NCBI RefSeq assembly: GCF_023242365.1
Contig: NZ_JALLIX010000010.1
Coordinates: 1-64,000, forward strand
From: Pseudomonas sp. MWU13-2100
GTDB lineage: Bacteria > Pseudomonadota > Gammaproteobacteria > Pseudomonadales > Pseudomonadaceae
Length of the DNA: 64,000 nucleotides
Direction: 5' to 3'
Part shown: in pieces, positions 1 through 9,055 of the stretch
Position numbering within the stretch: position 1 is the first letter of the stretch
Layout: each line of letters starts with the position of its first letter
Notes under the pieces: generated by a model
What the model was told of the DNA's origin: nothing
Seen by the model: only the letters and a program-made list of their open reading frames with translations
Databases searched by the model: none
Program-made: the position numbers and the translations under genes

Positions 1-292
1 TTTCAACTTCAACCGCCTCTATCGAGGTATAGGGCACCAAGCCATCGGCGTTGAAGAACCAGACTCCTTCATCCTTGAGGATCATCAGTGGCGTGGATCC
101 CGCCTTACGATTGAGGAAGGCCGCAACAAACATATACAGCGAGCAGAGGAGTAGCACATAGGCAAACTTTCCTACCGTCTCCATGCGAAATGCTTGAATG
201 GCGAGAGGCAAGACAAGGAGGCCTATAATCAAGGCTCCGATTGGGACGCGGCGGCGTTCCGAGAAAGACATATCATTAAGTGATTTTTGCAT
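1..292 (-). CDS. Two-helix membrane protein, partial at the window edge
   Basis: An open frame starts with ATG at 292 behind a good ribosome binding site (AGAGGA about 5 bases upstream) and runs off the left end after about 97 residues. The N-terminus is polar and basic (SERRR), followed by two hydrophobic helices at about residues 18-33 and 42-58 and then a cytosolic-looking beta-rich part (LMILKDEGVWFFNADGLV). This layout resembles small bacterial proteins with two helices plus a PH-like domain, some of which act as immunity proteins to T6SS toxins. I do not recognise the exact family. It is the next gene in the direction of transcription after the Rhs effector and its immunity gene, but a 264-base gap with a dispersed repeat separates them, so it may be an independent gene. 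Confidence 0.6.
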   Translation of the reverse strand, partial: MQKSLNDMSFSERRRVPIGALIIGLLVLPLAIQAFRMETVGKFAYVLLLCSLYMFVAAFLNRKAGSTPLMILKDEGVWFFNADGLVPYTSIEAVEVE

Positions 293-358
293 TTCGTCCT
301 CTGATTACAAAATGATGGCAAGATAGCGGGTGTTTTTTGTAAATGGTGCTTTATAGGT

Positions 359-399
359 GGTGGCTTGTAACCTTGGCTTGAGACCGGCTAATGGGTATC
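359..399 (-). repeat. 41-bp dispersed element, copy A
   Basis: This 41-base block recurs at 35957-35997 in the opposite orientation with only two mismatches (39 of 41 identical). Read in the direction of the neighbouring effector genes, each copy begins GATACCCATTAGCCGG and ends GGTTACAAGCCACC. Copy A lies 158 bases after the stop of the immunity gene of the Rhs effector. The rest of the 293-556 gap shows no gene. Confidence 0.8.
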
Positions 400-556
400 T
401 CCTTTTCTGCTTCTTGCAAAGTAGAGGTCGCTCGGATCGAACTTATTTATTGAGTGACTTTGTCCGGCTGCCGGTTGCCCTGGATTTTGAGGGTAATGAG
501 AAAATTATAGATTTACTTCTACGGAGCGCCTAGAGAATAAGCCAGTGACTCCTTTA

Positions 557-847
557 TTAAGGTTTCCAAAAATCAAGATTTTCCATATGTCTTTCGATGT
601 CATCCATTTCGTCATCACCCAAAGATGTATCAAAGTGCTCGCTGAGTATTCGTCGGACTTTTGCAAGCTTTTGTGTTATGTTTTTGTTGTCTATGAAGTC
701 TGTTGTTGCTCGTTGATAGTCTGCTTTCGGTTTGTCGGTATAATAACTTCCAATCTTGTGCAGAGAAATTAGAATGAACTCTATTTCTTTCAGGGCTTCA
801 AGTGCTGCTTCTCCGGGGATTACAATTTCTTTGTTTGCTTCTAGCAT
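557..847 (-). CDS. Candidate immunity protein for the Rhs toxin
   Basis: A 96-residue acidic protein starting MLEANKEIVIPG. The ATG overlaps the stop codon of the rhs gene in the arrangement TAATG, with an AGGAGA ribosome binding site inside the end of rhs, so the two are translationally coupled. The frame stays open upstream, but this start is the only one that fits the coupling. There is no signal peptide or membrane segment, so it should act in the cytosol, which fits a cytosolic toxin. Base composition is more AT-rich than the T6SS core, as expected of an exchangeable toxin-immunity tip. The immunity role is inferred from position and size only. Confidence 0.7.
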   Translation of the reverse strand: MLEANKEIVIPGEAALEALKEIEFILISLHKIGSYYTDKPKADYQRATTDFIDNKNITQKLAKVRRILSEHFDTSLGDDEMDDIERHMENLDFWKP

Positions 848-3800
848 TATTTTCTCCTGGTAAATGTTGGGTTGTTCAGTTTTAGATTTCCCTTGATTGT
901 CAGTTCCATAGTGCCGTATCTGGGGTTTTTGACCCACTCCAATTGTGATTCAGGCACGTCCGTCTCTATGTAGTCTCTACCTCGGCCTCTTCCTATTTGA
1001 TATTTTTCTTCTGCGGTCAGTTGGTTTAAAGCTTTTTTGTTGGCCGGTTCTACATAGACTCTATTGTTGTCTTGAGCACTAATCACGCCATCCTGCTCAA
1101 TTCCTGTAGAACCTTTTCTGTTGGTGTAGTGTCGGACCCGAATAGTTTTTTCGGAGTTCGTAACAGGTGCGGGGGCTGCAGGTTCTCCTTGGTTTACCTG
1201 TGCCTTGTTTTTGGGGTCTTCAGCCCCGCTTGGAGGTTTGCATGCAGCTCCCCCGGGACAGTCCCCATTCAACCCCAACGGATCCACCCACCCCGTAGGG
1301 TTAGGCACATACCGGTAGTTGTTCAACCCTCCCGCCAGCTTGATCGGGTCTGGCGTCAAAAACCGTCCAGTCCCCGGATTGTAGTAGCGATGGCGGTTGT
1401 AGTGTAGCCTCGTTTCCGCGTCGAAATACTGCCCCTGAAAGCGCAACGGGTTGTCGATCTCGGCCACTTCCAGCTTCGCCACGTTACCGTAGGCCTTGTA
1501 GCGTGCGGACCAGAGGATCGCCCCCGCACTGGAGGTCAGCTCCTGCGGCGTGCCCAGATGGTCAAGCTGGTAGTAGTAGGGCAGGGCATGGCCCGGACCT
1601 TCACCGTCGAGCATCGCCAGTGGCCGAAACGTCCCTGGCTCATACACGTAGCTGCGATAGTGCCCAGCCGCCGCTTCGGCGATCAGCTGTTCACCCTGCC
1701 AGATGAACTCAGTGGTCTTGCCTTCAACGGTCTTTTCGATCCGCCGCCCAAAGGCGTCATAGCGATATTTCGCGACCTGCCCATTGGGCAGCCTTGCCTC
1801 GACCAACCGATGCTGGCAGTCATACGCATACTCGGTCACCAACCGCTGCCCAGCCCCGCGCCGCTCGCGGATCAGGTTGCCGTAGGCGTCGTAGTCATAG
1901 TGCGCATCACCCTGCATCAGCAGACGGTTGCCCTGCACGTTCACGCGGTTGCCATCGCGCTCCGGGGCCTGGCTGAGCAGGTTGCCCGCCGGGTCATGGC
2001 TGAAGGCTTCGGTCAAATCACCGCGCACAGTGATCAGCCGGTCAAGCGGGTCGTAGTGGTACTCGCGCATCCCCTTGCGACTGTCGCTGATGCGCGCCAG
2101 GTTGCCGTTGGCATCGTAGTCATAAGTCCGGGCCAACAGGCGTTGCTGGTGCTGGCTGACGCGGTGTTCGGTGAGGCGGCCCTGTTCGTCGTACTGGTAT
2201 TGGCTGAGCAGTTGCCCTTGCTGACGTTGCTGCTCGCGCCCGGCGCTGTACTGGTGGCTGGTCAGGCGCTGGCCATTGAGGTCGATGGCGCTGAGGTCGC
2301 CGCCGGCCAGGTGGCGATAGTCCAGGGTGCTGCCGTCGGGCAGGCGCGCATGGCTGAGCTGGCCGAGCGCGTCGTAGCGGTAGTGCAGGGTGGCCCAACC
2401 CTGGTGCTCGGTGGTCAGACGGTCCTGCAGGTCGTACTCATACGCCAGCGGCCAGTGACCGTCATCGACATTGACCAGGCGGCCCAGCGCGTCGTAGTGG
2501 TAGTGAATCTTCTCACCATCGCTCAGCGTCTTGACCTGCAGGCGGCCGGCGGTGTCGCGCTGGTAGGCGGTCTTCAGCTCGCTGCCATCATCGCCAAACT
2601 CGGTCTTTTCGATCAGTTGGCCGTTGAGGTCATAGACGTACGCCGTGCGCCGACCATCAAAACCGGTTTCCTGCTGGATCAGGCCGTTTCCGTAGTAATC
2701 CAGGTGGTACTGCTCGCCACGCTCATTTTCGATATCGGTCAGCAACAGGCGAGCGTTGTCGTAGCGGTACTTGAGCTGACTGCCGTCCGGGTTGAGGCGG
2801 CGGCTGACCAGGTGCAGGTTGTCGGCGTACTCATAGCGGGTCAGCCGGCCCAGTTCGTCGCGCTCGCTGGTGAGTTTGCCGTAGGCATTGTAGGTAAAGG
2901 CGCGGGTGGCGCCGCCGGGCAGTTGCACTTGGGTCAGGCGGCCCACCGGGTTCCATTGGTACTGGGTGACGGCACCGGTTTCGTCCTGGCGGGTGATTTG
3001 CCGGCCCAGCGCGTCGTAGCGGTAGCGACGCTGGCCGCCGTTCGGCAGTTGCTCTTCGATGAGCTGACCTTGAGGGTTCCAGGTCAACTGGTGCACGCTG
3101 CCGTCGGCATGGCGGATGTCCAGCAAGCGGCCACGGGCATCGTAGGTGTAGGCGCTGGTATTGCCGCTGGGGTCGGTCTGGCGGGTGATGTCGCCCTGGG
3201 CGTTGCGGTCGTATTTCCACTCGGCCTTGCCGCGCTGCACGGCACTGACGAAGCCGTTGTCGTACTCGTAGACCGTGGGCGCGTCTTGCGTCGGAATCAC
3301 CGCGACCAGGCGACCCGCGTCGTTGTACTGGTACTCGGTGACGGCGCCGAGCGGGTCTTTTTCCGCAATCAGCCGACCTTTTTCGTCGTAGGCCTTTTCG
3401 TGGGTGGCGCCGTCCGGGTCGACCTGCTTGACCAGCCGGGCGTTGTCGTCGTGGACGTAGACTTCCTGGCTGCCGTCAGCATTGAGTACGGTGACGCTGC
3501 CGTCATCGCCCCAGGTGTAGCGCGCGTCCATCTGCGCGAAGTTGGCCCAGTGGTGGACGCAACGGGCGGATTTACCCTGACCTTCCCATTCCCAGAAAAA
3601 CTTGGCGCCGCCGGCCAGTTGCCGCACTTGAATGACGTGCCGGGTATCGTAGGCGTACAGCTCGCTTTCGCCGACGGCGTTGGTGGCTTCAACCAGGCGA
3701 CGCTGTTCGTCGTAGCGGTAGGTCACCAGATTTTGCAGGGTCTGCCAGGACGCTTCGGCAGTGTCGGCCGGACGATGGCTTTGGTAATCGACGCCGACGA

Positions 3801-5613
3801 TGACGCTACGGTCGTAGCGCAGCAGCAGGGCACGACCGGCGCCGTTGTCGACGCGCATGATGCGCCCCAGGATGTCACGTTGCAGGTGCAGGCGGTTGCC
3901 GTAGGCATCGCTGATGGCGATCAGGCTGGCACTGTGGCGGTCGAAACGGAAATGGTAGAAGCGCGCCTGGTCACCGGCCTGGGTCAGGATCAATTCGCTG
4001 GGATCGTCGCCCAGGTAGATCGCGGCCTTGGACAGGCTGTTGGTGATGGCCGGGCGCTTGACGCTGGGCAGCGGGAATTCGGTGCTGCGGTTTTCGTGGT
4101 CCAGCCAGGTGACGGTGTCCCCTTCGATGGTCACGCGCTGGGCCAGGGCATGGCTCCAGCCGGGACCCAGGCCGCATTCGGTCTCCACGGCGGAGGTACG
4201 GTAGAGGCGGGTCCACTCGAAGGGCAGCAGGCCGTCGAGTTGGCCGTCGGTGAGGGTCAGCAGCTCTTCGCCGGTGACCATCGAAACGGGGCAGCCGTTG
4301 GTGCAGGTGGCGCTGCAAGCGTCGGCGGGTTTGTCGTCGCGGGTCTTGGCTTGTTTGGACGCATCATCCACCGGGGTGGACTCTTCGACGGTGATTTTTT
4401 TGTTCGGCGCTTTGGGAATGTCGAGCGTATCCGCCGCCACTTTATCAATGCCTTGCGCGGCACTGGTGATCTGCTTGGTGGTTTTTGCAGAACTGTTGAC
4501 CACCGACTCGGAGGCTGTAACCAAGGGCACCAAGGTCTTGGCGTGGGGTTTGAGCTGGTGGCTGGTACTGACGTCGATCAATGCCTGCACAGCGTCCTGC
4601 AAGAACATCCGGGTGCCGGTTGCGATACCGGCGGCGCCGCCCGAGACCGTGACACGTACCACCAGGCCAATACCGCCGGACAGCACCACCCCGAGAATAA
4701 AGTTGATCAGAAAGTCCGTGCTGAATTCGCCGATCGCTTCGGCCACCATGGTCGGTGGCAACATCCGCACCCAGGTCAACAGAGCCATGGTGTAGAGGTA
4801 CATCAACAACGGATCGCTGAGGAGCGTCAGGGCGGTGGACAACAACTCGTCGGCCTGGGCCTTGAGCTTTTTGAAGTCGGCTTCGTTGATCATGGTCAGC
4901 AACCTGGCCATGTTTTCGTCCAGGTTGGCCAGAATCGAGAAAGCCTTCTTGATGTCCTCCCACAGCGACTTCAGGGCCTTTTTGATGCCGTCGCGCAATG
5001 CCTGGTTGGCTTGTTCCAGGCGCTTGGGGTCGCTGACCGGGGCAAACGTCTTCCACTTGGGCGCGATGCTGCCTTGCCATTGCTGGCTGAGCCAATCATG
5101 CAGGCTGGCGACGATGCCGTCGTAAGAGCCATACAAGGCGTCTAGTTCTGATTGGCCGACCTGCGGATGGAAGGTGAGGCGATACTGCTGGTCGGGAATA
5201 CAGCCCTGGATTTGCGCCATGCCCAGTTTGTCCAGGCGGCCTTTGAACGATTCTCCAGTACCTGAACCGGTGTTCACCGGTTCCATCAAGTAGGGGGTAT
5301 TGCCAATGGGCACGAAGGTCGAAGAGTCGAACCGATGCAGCAATGTCAGCTTGCCGTTGACCGGGCAGGTGGCATAGGTCTCGATTTTTCTGTCGCTCTT
5401 GTTGGCGTCTTTTTTGCTGAGCGTGCTGACCTCGTCACTGACGCGGATTTCCTGGTCGATATCCATTGCCCAGCCGGTCAGGAAACCGTCAGCCAGTTCT
5501 TTGTAATGGGTCAGGCTGTTGGCCTGGAAGTCGGCCAGCATTTTGTCGGCATCAGGGGGTGTGGCGCTTAGTACGTAAGCATCAAAGACGGCCATGATGG
5601 GGTTGAGGTTCAT
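847..5613 (-). CDS. Rhs polymorphic T6SS effector with variable C-terminal toxin
   Basis: A 1588-residue protein. Residues 1-260 form an N-terminal region with no PAAR domain that I can recognise. Hydrophobic stretches lie at about 268-284 and 299-325 and may insert into a membrane. A cysteine cluster (DACSATCTNGCP, about 431-442) opens the Rhs shell, followed by many YD repeats to about 1390. The Rhs core closes with the motif DPLGL, after which these proteins are normally self-cleaved. The remaining 140 residues (850-1269) are the toxin tip. It carries RHYTNRKG, VYVEP and GRGRDYIETD motifs and resembles ADP-ribosyltransferase-like Rhs toxins of the HYD1/TreTu type, with moderate certainty. 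The start ATG overlaps the stop of the DUF4123 gene (ATGA). The protein should be loaded on the VgrG encoded upstream. Confidence 0.9.
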   Translation of the reverse strand: MNLNPIMAVFDAYVLSATPPDADKMLADFQANSLTHYKELADGFLTGWAMDIDQEIRVSDEVSTLSKKDANKSDRKIETYATCPVNGKLTLLHRFDSSTFVPIGNTPYLMEPVNTGSGTGESFKGRLDKLGMAQIQGCIPDQQYRLTFHPQVGQSELDALYGSYDGIVASLHDWLSQQWQGSIAPKWKTFAPVSDPKRLEQANQALRDGIKKALKSLWEDIKKAFSILANLDENMARLLTMINEADFKKLKAQADELLSTALTLLSDPLLMYLYTMALLTWVRMLPPTMVAEAIGEFSTDFLINFILGVVLSGGIGLVVRVTVSGGAAGIATGTRMFLQDAVQALIDVSTSHQLKPHAKTLVPLVTASESVVNSSAKTTKQITSAAQGIDKVAADTLDIPKAPNKKITVEESTPVDDASKQAKTRDDKPADACSATCTNGCPVSMVTGEELLTLTDGQLDGLLPFEWTRLYRTSAVETECGLGPGWSHALAQRVTIEGDTVTWLDHENRSTEFPLPSVKRPAITNSLSKAAIYLGDDPSELILTQAGDQARFYHFRFDRHSASLIAISDAYGNRLHLQRDILGRIMRVDNGAGRALLLRYDRSVIVGVDYQSHRPADTAEASWQTLQNLVTYRYDEQRRLVEATNAVGESELYAYDTRHVIQVRQLAGGAKFFWEWEGQGKSARCVHHWANFAQMDARYTWGDDGSVTVLNADGSQEVYVHDDNARLVKQVDPDGATHEKAYDEKGRLIAEKDPLGAVTEYQYNDAGRLVAVIPTQDAPTVYEYDNGFVSAVQRGKAEWKYDRNAQGDITRQTDPSGNTSAYTYDARGRLLDIRHADGSVHQLTWNPQGQLIEEQLPNGGQRRYRYDALGRQITRQDETGAVTQYQWNPVGRLTQVQLPGGATRAFTYNAYGKLTSERDELGRLTRYEYADNLHLVSRRLNPDGSQLKYRYDNARLLLTDIENERGEQYHLDYYGNGLIQQETGFDGRRTAYVYDLNGQLIEKTEFGDDGSELKTAYQRDTAGRLQVKTLSDGEKIHYHYDALGRLVNVDDGHWPLAYEYDLQDRLTTEHQGWATLHYRYDALGQLSHARLPDGSTLDYRHLAGGDLSAIDLNGQRLTSHQYSAGREQQRQQGQLLSQYQYDEQGRLTEHRVSQHQQRLLARTYDYDANGNLARISDSRKGMREYHYDPLDRLITVRGDLTEAFSHDPAGNLLSQAPERDGNRVNVQGNRLLMQGDAHYDYDAYGNLIRERRGAGQRLVTEYAYDCQHRLVEARLPNGQVAKYRYDAFGRRIEKTVEGKTTEFIWQGEQLIAEAAAGHYRSYVYEPGTFRPLAMLDGEGPGHALPYYYQLDHLGTPQELTSSAGAILWSARYKAYGNVAKLEVAEIDNPLRFQGQYFDAETRLHYNRHRYYNPGTGRFLTPDPIKLAGGLNNYRYVPNPTGWVDPLGLNGDCPGGAACKPPSGAEDPKNKAQVNQGEPAAPAPVTNSEKTIRVRHYTNRKGSTGIEQDGVISAQDNNRVYVEPANKKALNQLTAEEKYQIGRGRGRDYIETDVPESQLEWVKNPRYGTMELTIKGNLKLNNPTFTRRK

Positions 5614-6338
5614 TGCAGGACTTCCTGTTCCAGATAGGCTCTGACACGCGTACTAAGCGTTTCTTGCGGGGCAGCGGCACGCTTTACAAAATGCTCGATC
5701 TTGAGTCGAAGGTTGGTTGGCGGCAGGGCGAAGTACAGCGCCGAGTGGTCTTCGCGTAGCCACTGCAGCAAGTTTTCCACCAGGGTCGACGGATCCTCCT
5801 GGCTCAACTGATCCAGCAACGCCTGCGGCACCTCCCACCAGGGATACGGCTGCGCATCCCGCGCAACACCGCCACTGCTGGTCACGCCGTAGCCATTGAT
5901 CCAGTACCGCTCGAACACCGGCAGCACCTCTGCACTGGCGCCGCCCAGATAACTCAGGATCGGCAACAGATGGCGCCCATCCCAGAAGCGGAAAAACACC
6001 TCCGTCCGATCAGGCATGATCACCTGGGTCAGGCCGCGCAGGTGCTCGGCAACCACTTCAGGCGGACAGCGCGACACGGCCAGCCAACCCCAGTCCTGCT
6101 CCTCGCAACTGTCAATCCAGTCCAGCAGCGGGCTGTCCGCCGCCAACTGATCGACGTAGGGCATCACCTCTTTCCAGCCCGCGTAGGGCGTATCGCTCCA
6201 GATCGGAATTGGCGCGGTGGGCGTGGCGATCTGGTAATAGCGGGCCAGCGGGTTTGCGTCGCTGGCATTGCTCAGGACCACATAGAGGTATTCGTCAGGG
6301 GCTGGCGGGTGCTGTTCCAGCCATTGCTTGGTGCTCAA
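5610..6338 (-). CDS. DUF4123 effector-loading adaptor
   Basis: About 242 residues. The sequence EYLYVVLSNASDANPLARYY and the later LDWIDSCEEQDWGWLAVS and FRFWDGRHLLPIL match the DUF4123 (Tap/TEC) family, chaperones that bring a cognate effector to the VgrG tip. It lies between vgrG and rhs, the usual place. An ATG at 6398 would overlap vgrG by 56 bases. I prefer the TTG at 6338, five bases after the vgrG stop, because family members begin near this residue (LSTKQWLEQ). Neither start has a strong ribosome binding site, so translation probably couples to vgrG. The stop overlaps the rhs start (ATGA). Confidence 0.85.
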   Translation of the reverse strand: MSTKQWLEQHPPAPDEYLYVVLSNASDANPLARYYQIATPTAPIPIWSDTPYAGWKEVMPYVDQLAADSPLLDWIDSCEEQDWGWLAVSRCPPEVVAEHLRGLTQVIMPDRTEVFFRFWDGRHLLPILSYLGGASAEVLPVFERYWINGYGVTSSGGVARDAQPYPWWEVPQALLDQLSQEDPSTLVENLLQWLREDHSALYFALPPTNLRLKIEHFVKRAAAPQETLSTRVRAYLEQEVLQ

Positions 6339-6342
6339 TGAA

Positions 6343-8385
6343 TCAGATGGCACAGGCACCGTCCTTGCACTTCTCACACTCCTCGCAGAACGGCGCATTG
6401 CGCTTCATCGTGTTGATCTGTGCCGGGCTCAGCAGCGCGCCGGCCACGGCGGCAGCGGCCTGCTTGAGCAACCCCGGCAACAACGCCGCGATCGGCGTGC
6501 CCACCCCGGCGCTGCCGCCCTGGTTCATCTTGATCGTTGCGCCGCTCAGTACCACGCCGCTGCCGTCGACCTTGATGAAACTGCCGCCGGCCTTGAGGGT
6601 CAGTTCGGCGCCGGCTTCCAGAACGATTTTCTGGCCGCTGCTGAGGTGGATTTCCTGGCCGGCCTCGGTGAACTGGCCGACACCGATTTTCAGGTGCAGG
6701 GTCTGGCCGACGCTCAGGTGATCGTCGACGCGGGCTTCGACCTTGCGGTCCAGGTCGACGGTGAAGTGTTCTTCGGCCTTGAACTCGCTGTAGCTGTTGG
6801 CCTCGACTGTGTCGTGACGTTCATGACCGACGCGGATTTTCTGGTCGTGCTCGATGCGCTCGTCCCAGTCACGCTGGGCGTGGATGAAGATCTGTTCCTG
6901 GCCTTTCTTGTCCTCTATGCGCAGCTCGTTGAAGCCGCCGCCACCGGGACTGCTCAGGGTCTTGAAGACGCTGCGGGTCTTGTTCGCCGGCAGGTTGTAG
7001 GGCGTGAGGTTTTCCTTGTGGTACAGGCAACCGGTCACCAGCGGCTGGTCGGGGTCGCCTTCCAGGAAGCTGACCAGCACCTCCATGCCCATGCGCGGGA
7101 TGGCGATGCCACCGTAACGGGCGCCGGCCCAGGCCGAGGACAGACGCAGCCAGCAACTGGTCTGGTCGTTGTTCTGACCATCGCGGTCCCAGAAGAACTG
7201 CACCTTCACACGGCCGTATTGATCGCAGTGAATTTCCTCACCCGCAGGGCCGGTGACCACGGCGCTCTGACTGCCCAGGATGCGTGGTTTGGGATGGCGC
7301 AGGGCAGGGCGGTAGAACACGTCCCAGGGCGTGCCCTTGAACTGGTTGCGATAACCCTGGTGGAAATCGTCTTTGTTATCGGTGGTGTCGCTGGGTACCG
7401 ACTCTTCCAGCACCTGCGGTTGTTTGCCGTGGTGGCGCACTTCAGTCAGCAGCCACAGGTCATTCCATTTGGCTTGCGGGTGGTCGGCCATGGGGAGGAA
7501 GTGTCCGCTGACCAGGCGCGCGACATCGCTGCGGCCTTCGGCCTGCCGGTAGTCCGCACGGTGGCGCTCCAGCGCGCGGCCGGCGAGCAGCTTACCGCGA
7601 GTGCGGTCGTTGAAACGCCCTGGATAGTCATAGTCTTCCAGATCGGGGGCGAACTCGCTCTTGGTCGCCGCTTCCAGGTCCAACCGCGGTTGTTCGAAGT
7701 CGTAGTCTCGCCGCGTGGTGCGTGTGGTACGGGTTTCCAGGCGCACATTGAAGCGCTTGATCACCGGGTTGTCGGCGACCTGCCCGGAGTCCTGCTGGTA
7801 GCTGGACGGGTCGAGCTTGGGGAACACCGTCTGGTCGTCGCCGAACACCAGCAAGTGCCCGTCGCAGCTGTGCTGGAAGTGGTAGCTCAGCCCTTCCTCT
7901 TCGCACAGGCGCTGGATGAAGTGCAGATCGGACTCGTCGTACTGAACGCAATAGACCCGCTCGGGGTATACCGCGCTCAGCTGGAATTGGTAGGCATCGG
8001 CCAATATGCCGTGCGCTTGCAGGACCTGGGCGATGATCTTGTCGACCGTCAGGTTCTGGAAAATACGTTGGTTGAAGCTCTGGGCCAGGTTGGCCAGTTG
8101 CGGACGCAAGGTGACGTGGTAGCGAGTAAAGCGCTTGCCGGAATCGCCTTGGGCGACACGCTGGATCATGCCGTGGACGCCGCTGCCGGTCGGTGAGAAC
8201 ATCAGGAAGGCGGGCTTGTGCAGCAGGCTGTCGAGCGCCAGCGCGGCATTTTCGCTGATCAGCTCAAGGTGGAACTCGAAGGGTTGGTTGAGCGCTTCCT
8301 GGCCGGTGAACTCCAGCACCCGAAGGTCGCTATCGAAGCCTTCGATAGTCAGTGTAAAGGTGGGCTGATTGGCCAGCGCGAACAT
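6343..8385 (-). CDS. vgrG: VgrG spike protein (left arm)
   Basis: About 680 residues from ATG 8385, which has AGAGGA eight bases upstream; a longer frame from 8415 lacks this. The N-terminal part (FTLTIEGFDSDLRVLEFTG) is the gp27-like hub, the middle (EEIHCDQYGRVKVQFFWDRD and PRMGMEVLVSFLEGDPDQPL) the OB-fold/gp5 part, and the end a beta-helix needle. The last residues are cysteine-rich (CEECEKCKDGAC), unlike the second VgrG of this window. It forms the trimeric tip that carries the Rhs effector through DUF4123. It is preceded by hcp and a hairpin. It is very close in sequence to the VgrG at 30357, but in the opposite orientation. Confidence 0.95.
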   Translation of the reverse strand: MFALANQPTFTLTIEGFDSDLRVLEFTGQEALNQPFEFHLELISENAALALDSLLHKPAFLMFSPTGSGVHGMIQRVAQGDSGKRFTRYHVTLRPQLANLAQSFNQRIFQNLTVDKIIAQVLQAHGILADAYQFQLSAVYPERVYCVQYDESDLHFIQRLCEEEGLSYHFQHSCDGHLLVFGDDQTVFPKLDPSSYQQDSGQVADNPVIKRFNVRLETRTTRTTRRDYDFEQPRLDLEAATKSEFAPDLEDYDYPGRFNDRTRGKLLAGRALERHRADYRQAEGRSDVARLVSGHFLPMADHPQAKWNDLWLLTEVRHHGKQPQVLEESVPSDTTDNKDDFHQGYRNQFKGTPWDVFYRPALRHPKPRILGSQSAVVTGPAGEEIHCDQYGRVKVQFFWDRDGQNNDQTSCWLRLSSAWAGARYGGIAIPRMGMEVLVSFLEGDPDQPLVTGCLYHKENLTPYNLPANKTRSVFKTLSSPGGGGFNELRIEDKKGQEQIFIHAQRDWDERIEHDQKIRVGHERHDTVEANSYSEFKAEEHFTVDLDRKVEARVDDHLSVGQTLHLKIGVGQFTEAGQEIHLSSGQKIVLEAGAELTLKAGGSFIKVDGSGVVLSGATIKMNQGGSAGVGTPIAALLPGLLKQAAAAVAGALLSPAQINTMKRNAPFCEECEKCKDGACAI

Positions 8386-8418
8386 CCATTGTTCCTCTCG
8401 GTCAGGGGGGCACAAACA

Positions 8419-8446
8419 CCCTCGGCCAGAGCGTTCTGGCCGAGGG
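8419..8446 (-). terminator. Hairpin between hcp and vgrG
   Basis: A perfect 12-bp inverted repeat (CCCTCGGCCAGA, loop GCGT, matching arm) lies just after the hcp stop. On the minus strand it is followed by TGTTTGTG, a poor T-tract. It probably acts as a partial terminator or a 3' stabiliser, letting hcp be made in excess over vgrG. Confidence 0.6.
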
Positions 8447-8466
8447 GGTCAAACCGTCACGCGCGC

Positions 8467-8985
8467 TTAGGCGGCGACAGGGGTACGCCAGTCATCGGAA
8501 CCGGAAGTCCCCGAGACTTCGTGAGTCCAGGTGATTTTGCGGTAGGTGAAGTAGACGTCTTCCAGGTGGGTGAAGTGCGACATGTTCGGGTCCTGGCAGT
8601 TAGCCATGTTGGACTGAACGTCAACGATGATTGCGTCTTCCAGCTTGATGGTGAAGTAGTGCTCCTGGGTGCCGGATGCCGAAGTGCGGAACCACTTCAG
8701 GGTGCATTCGGTCAGGCGCTCACCGGTGGTCAGCGCGGTGAAGATCAGCGGCGAGGACTTGTCGAAGACCTTGGTGATTTTCAGCGGCTTGTGCACGCGC
8801 TGGCCGGTAGGCTGGCCGGACTGCGGATCGCGCGGGATGATGACCTGGTGATCGAAGGCCTGAACCAGGATCTCGTCTTCGTGACCTTCCTGGTAGATGT
8901 TGCCGACCGAGTCTTCGGTGAAGGTGCCGGCAGTGATCAGACCTTGCTTGGTGCCCTGGAGGGTCAGGTAGGCGGGTGTTGGCAT
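8467..8985 (-). CDS. hcp: Hcp tube protein, H2-T6SS type
   Basis: 172 residues from ATG 8985, with AAGGAGAG upstream. The protein starts MPTPAYLTLQGTKQGLI and ends HEVSGTSGSDDWRTPVAA, signatures I know from the P. aeruginosa H2-T6SS Hcp group (HcpA/B/C). Hcp hexamers stack into the inner tube that is fired through the sheath and can carry small effectors. It is the first gene of the leftward arm and is transcribed away from the structural operon. A sigma54-like promoter and the triple palindrome upstream suggest control by the activator encoded at 19455. Confidence 0.95.
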   Translation of the reverse strand: MPTPAYLTLQGTKQGLITAGTFTEDSVGNIYQEGHEDEILVQAFDHQVIIPRDPQSGQPTGQRVHKPLKITKVFDKSSPLIFTALTTGERLTECTLKWFRTSASGTQEHYFTIKLEDAIIVDVQSNMANCQDPNMSHFTHLEDVYFTYRKITWTHEVSGTSGSDDWRTPVAA

Positions 8986-9055
8986 GAAAGCTCTCCTTGC
9001 GGGGGTTGAATGTCGAATCCTGGACGGGTTTGAGTGTCCGGAGCGCAAGAGCTAT

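Noticed and set aside
1380..4200. Repeated sequence in the rhs gene as a CRISPR or satellite array
   Set aside because: The periodicity is that of YD-repeat codons inside one open frame; repeats are degenerate and there are no spacers.
1558..5145. A 1195-codon open frame antisense to the rhs gene
   Set aside because: It mirrors the YD repeats in a GC-rich gene, is valine/alanine-rich with no domain, and has no start signal. It is a shadow of rhs.
6328..8196. A 622-codon frame antisense to vgrG; similar ones at 30213-31538, 11790-13379, 14073-15662, 16532-18028 and 57546-59390
   Set aside because: All lie opposite strongly conserved genes, have biased composition and no recognisable domains. 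High GC makes long antisense frames common.
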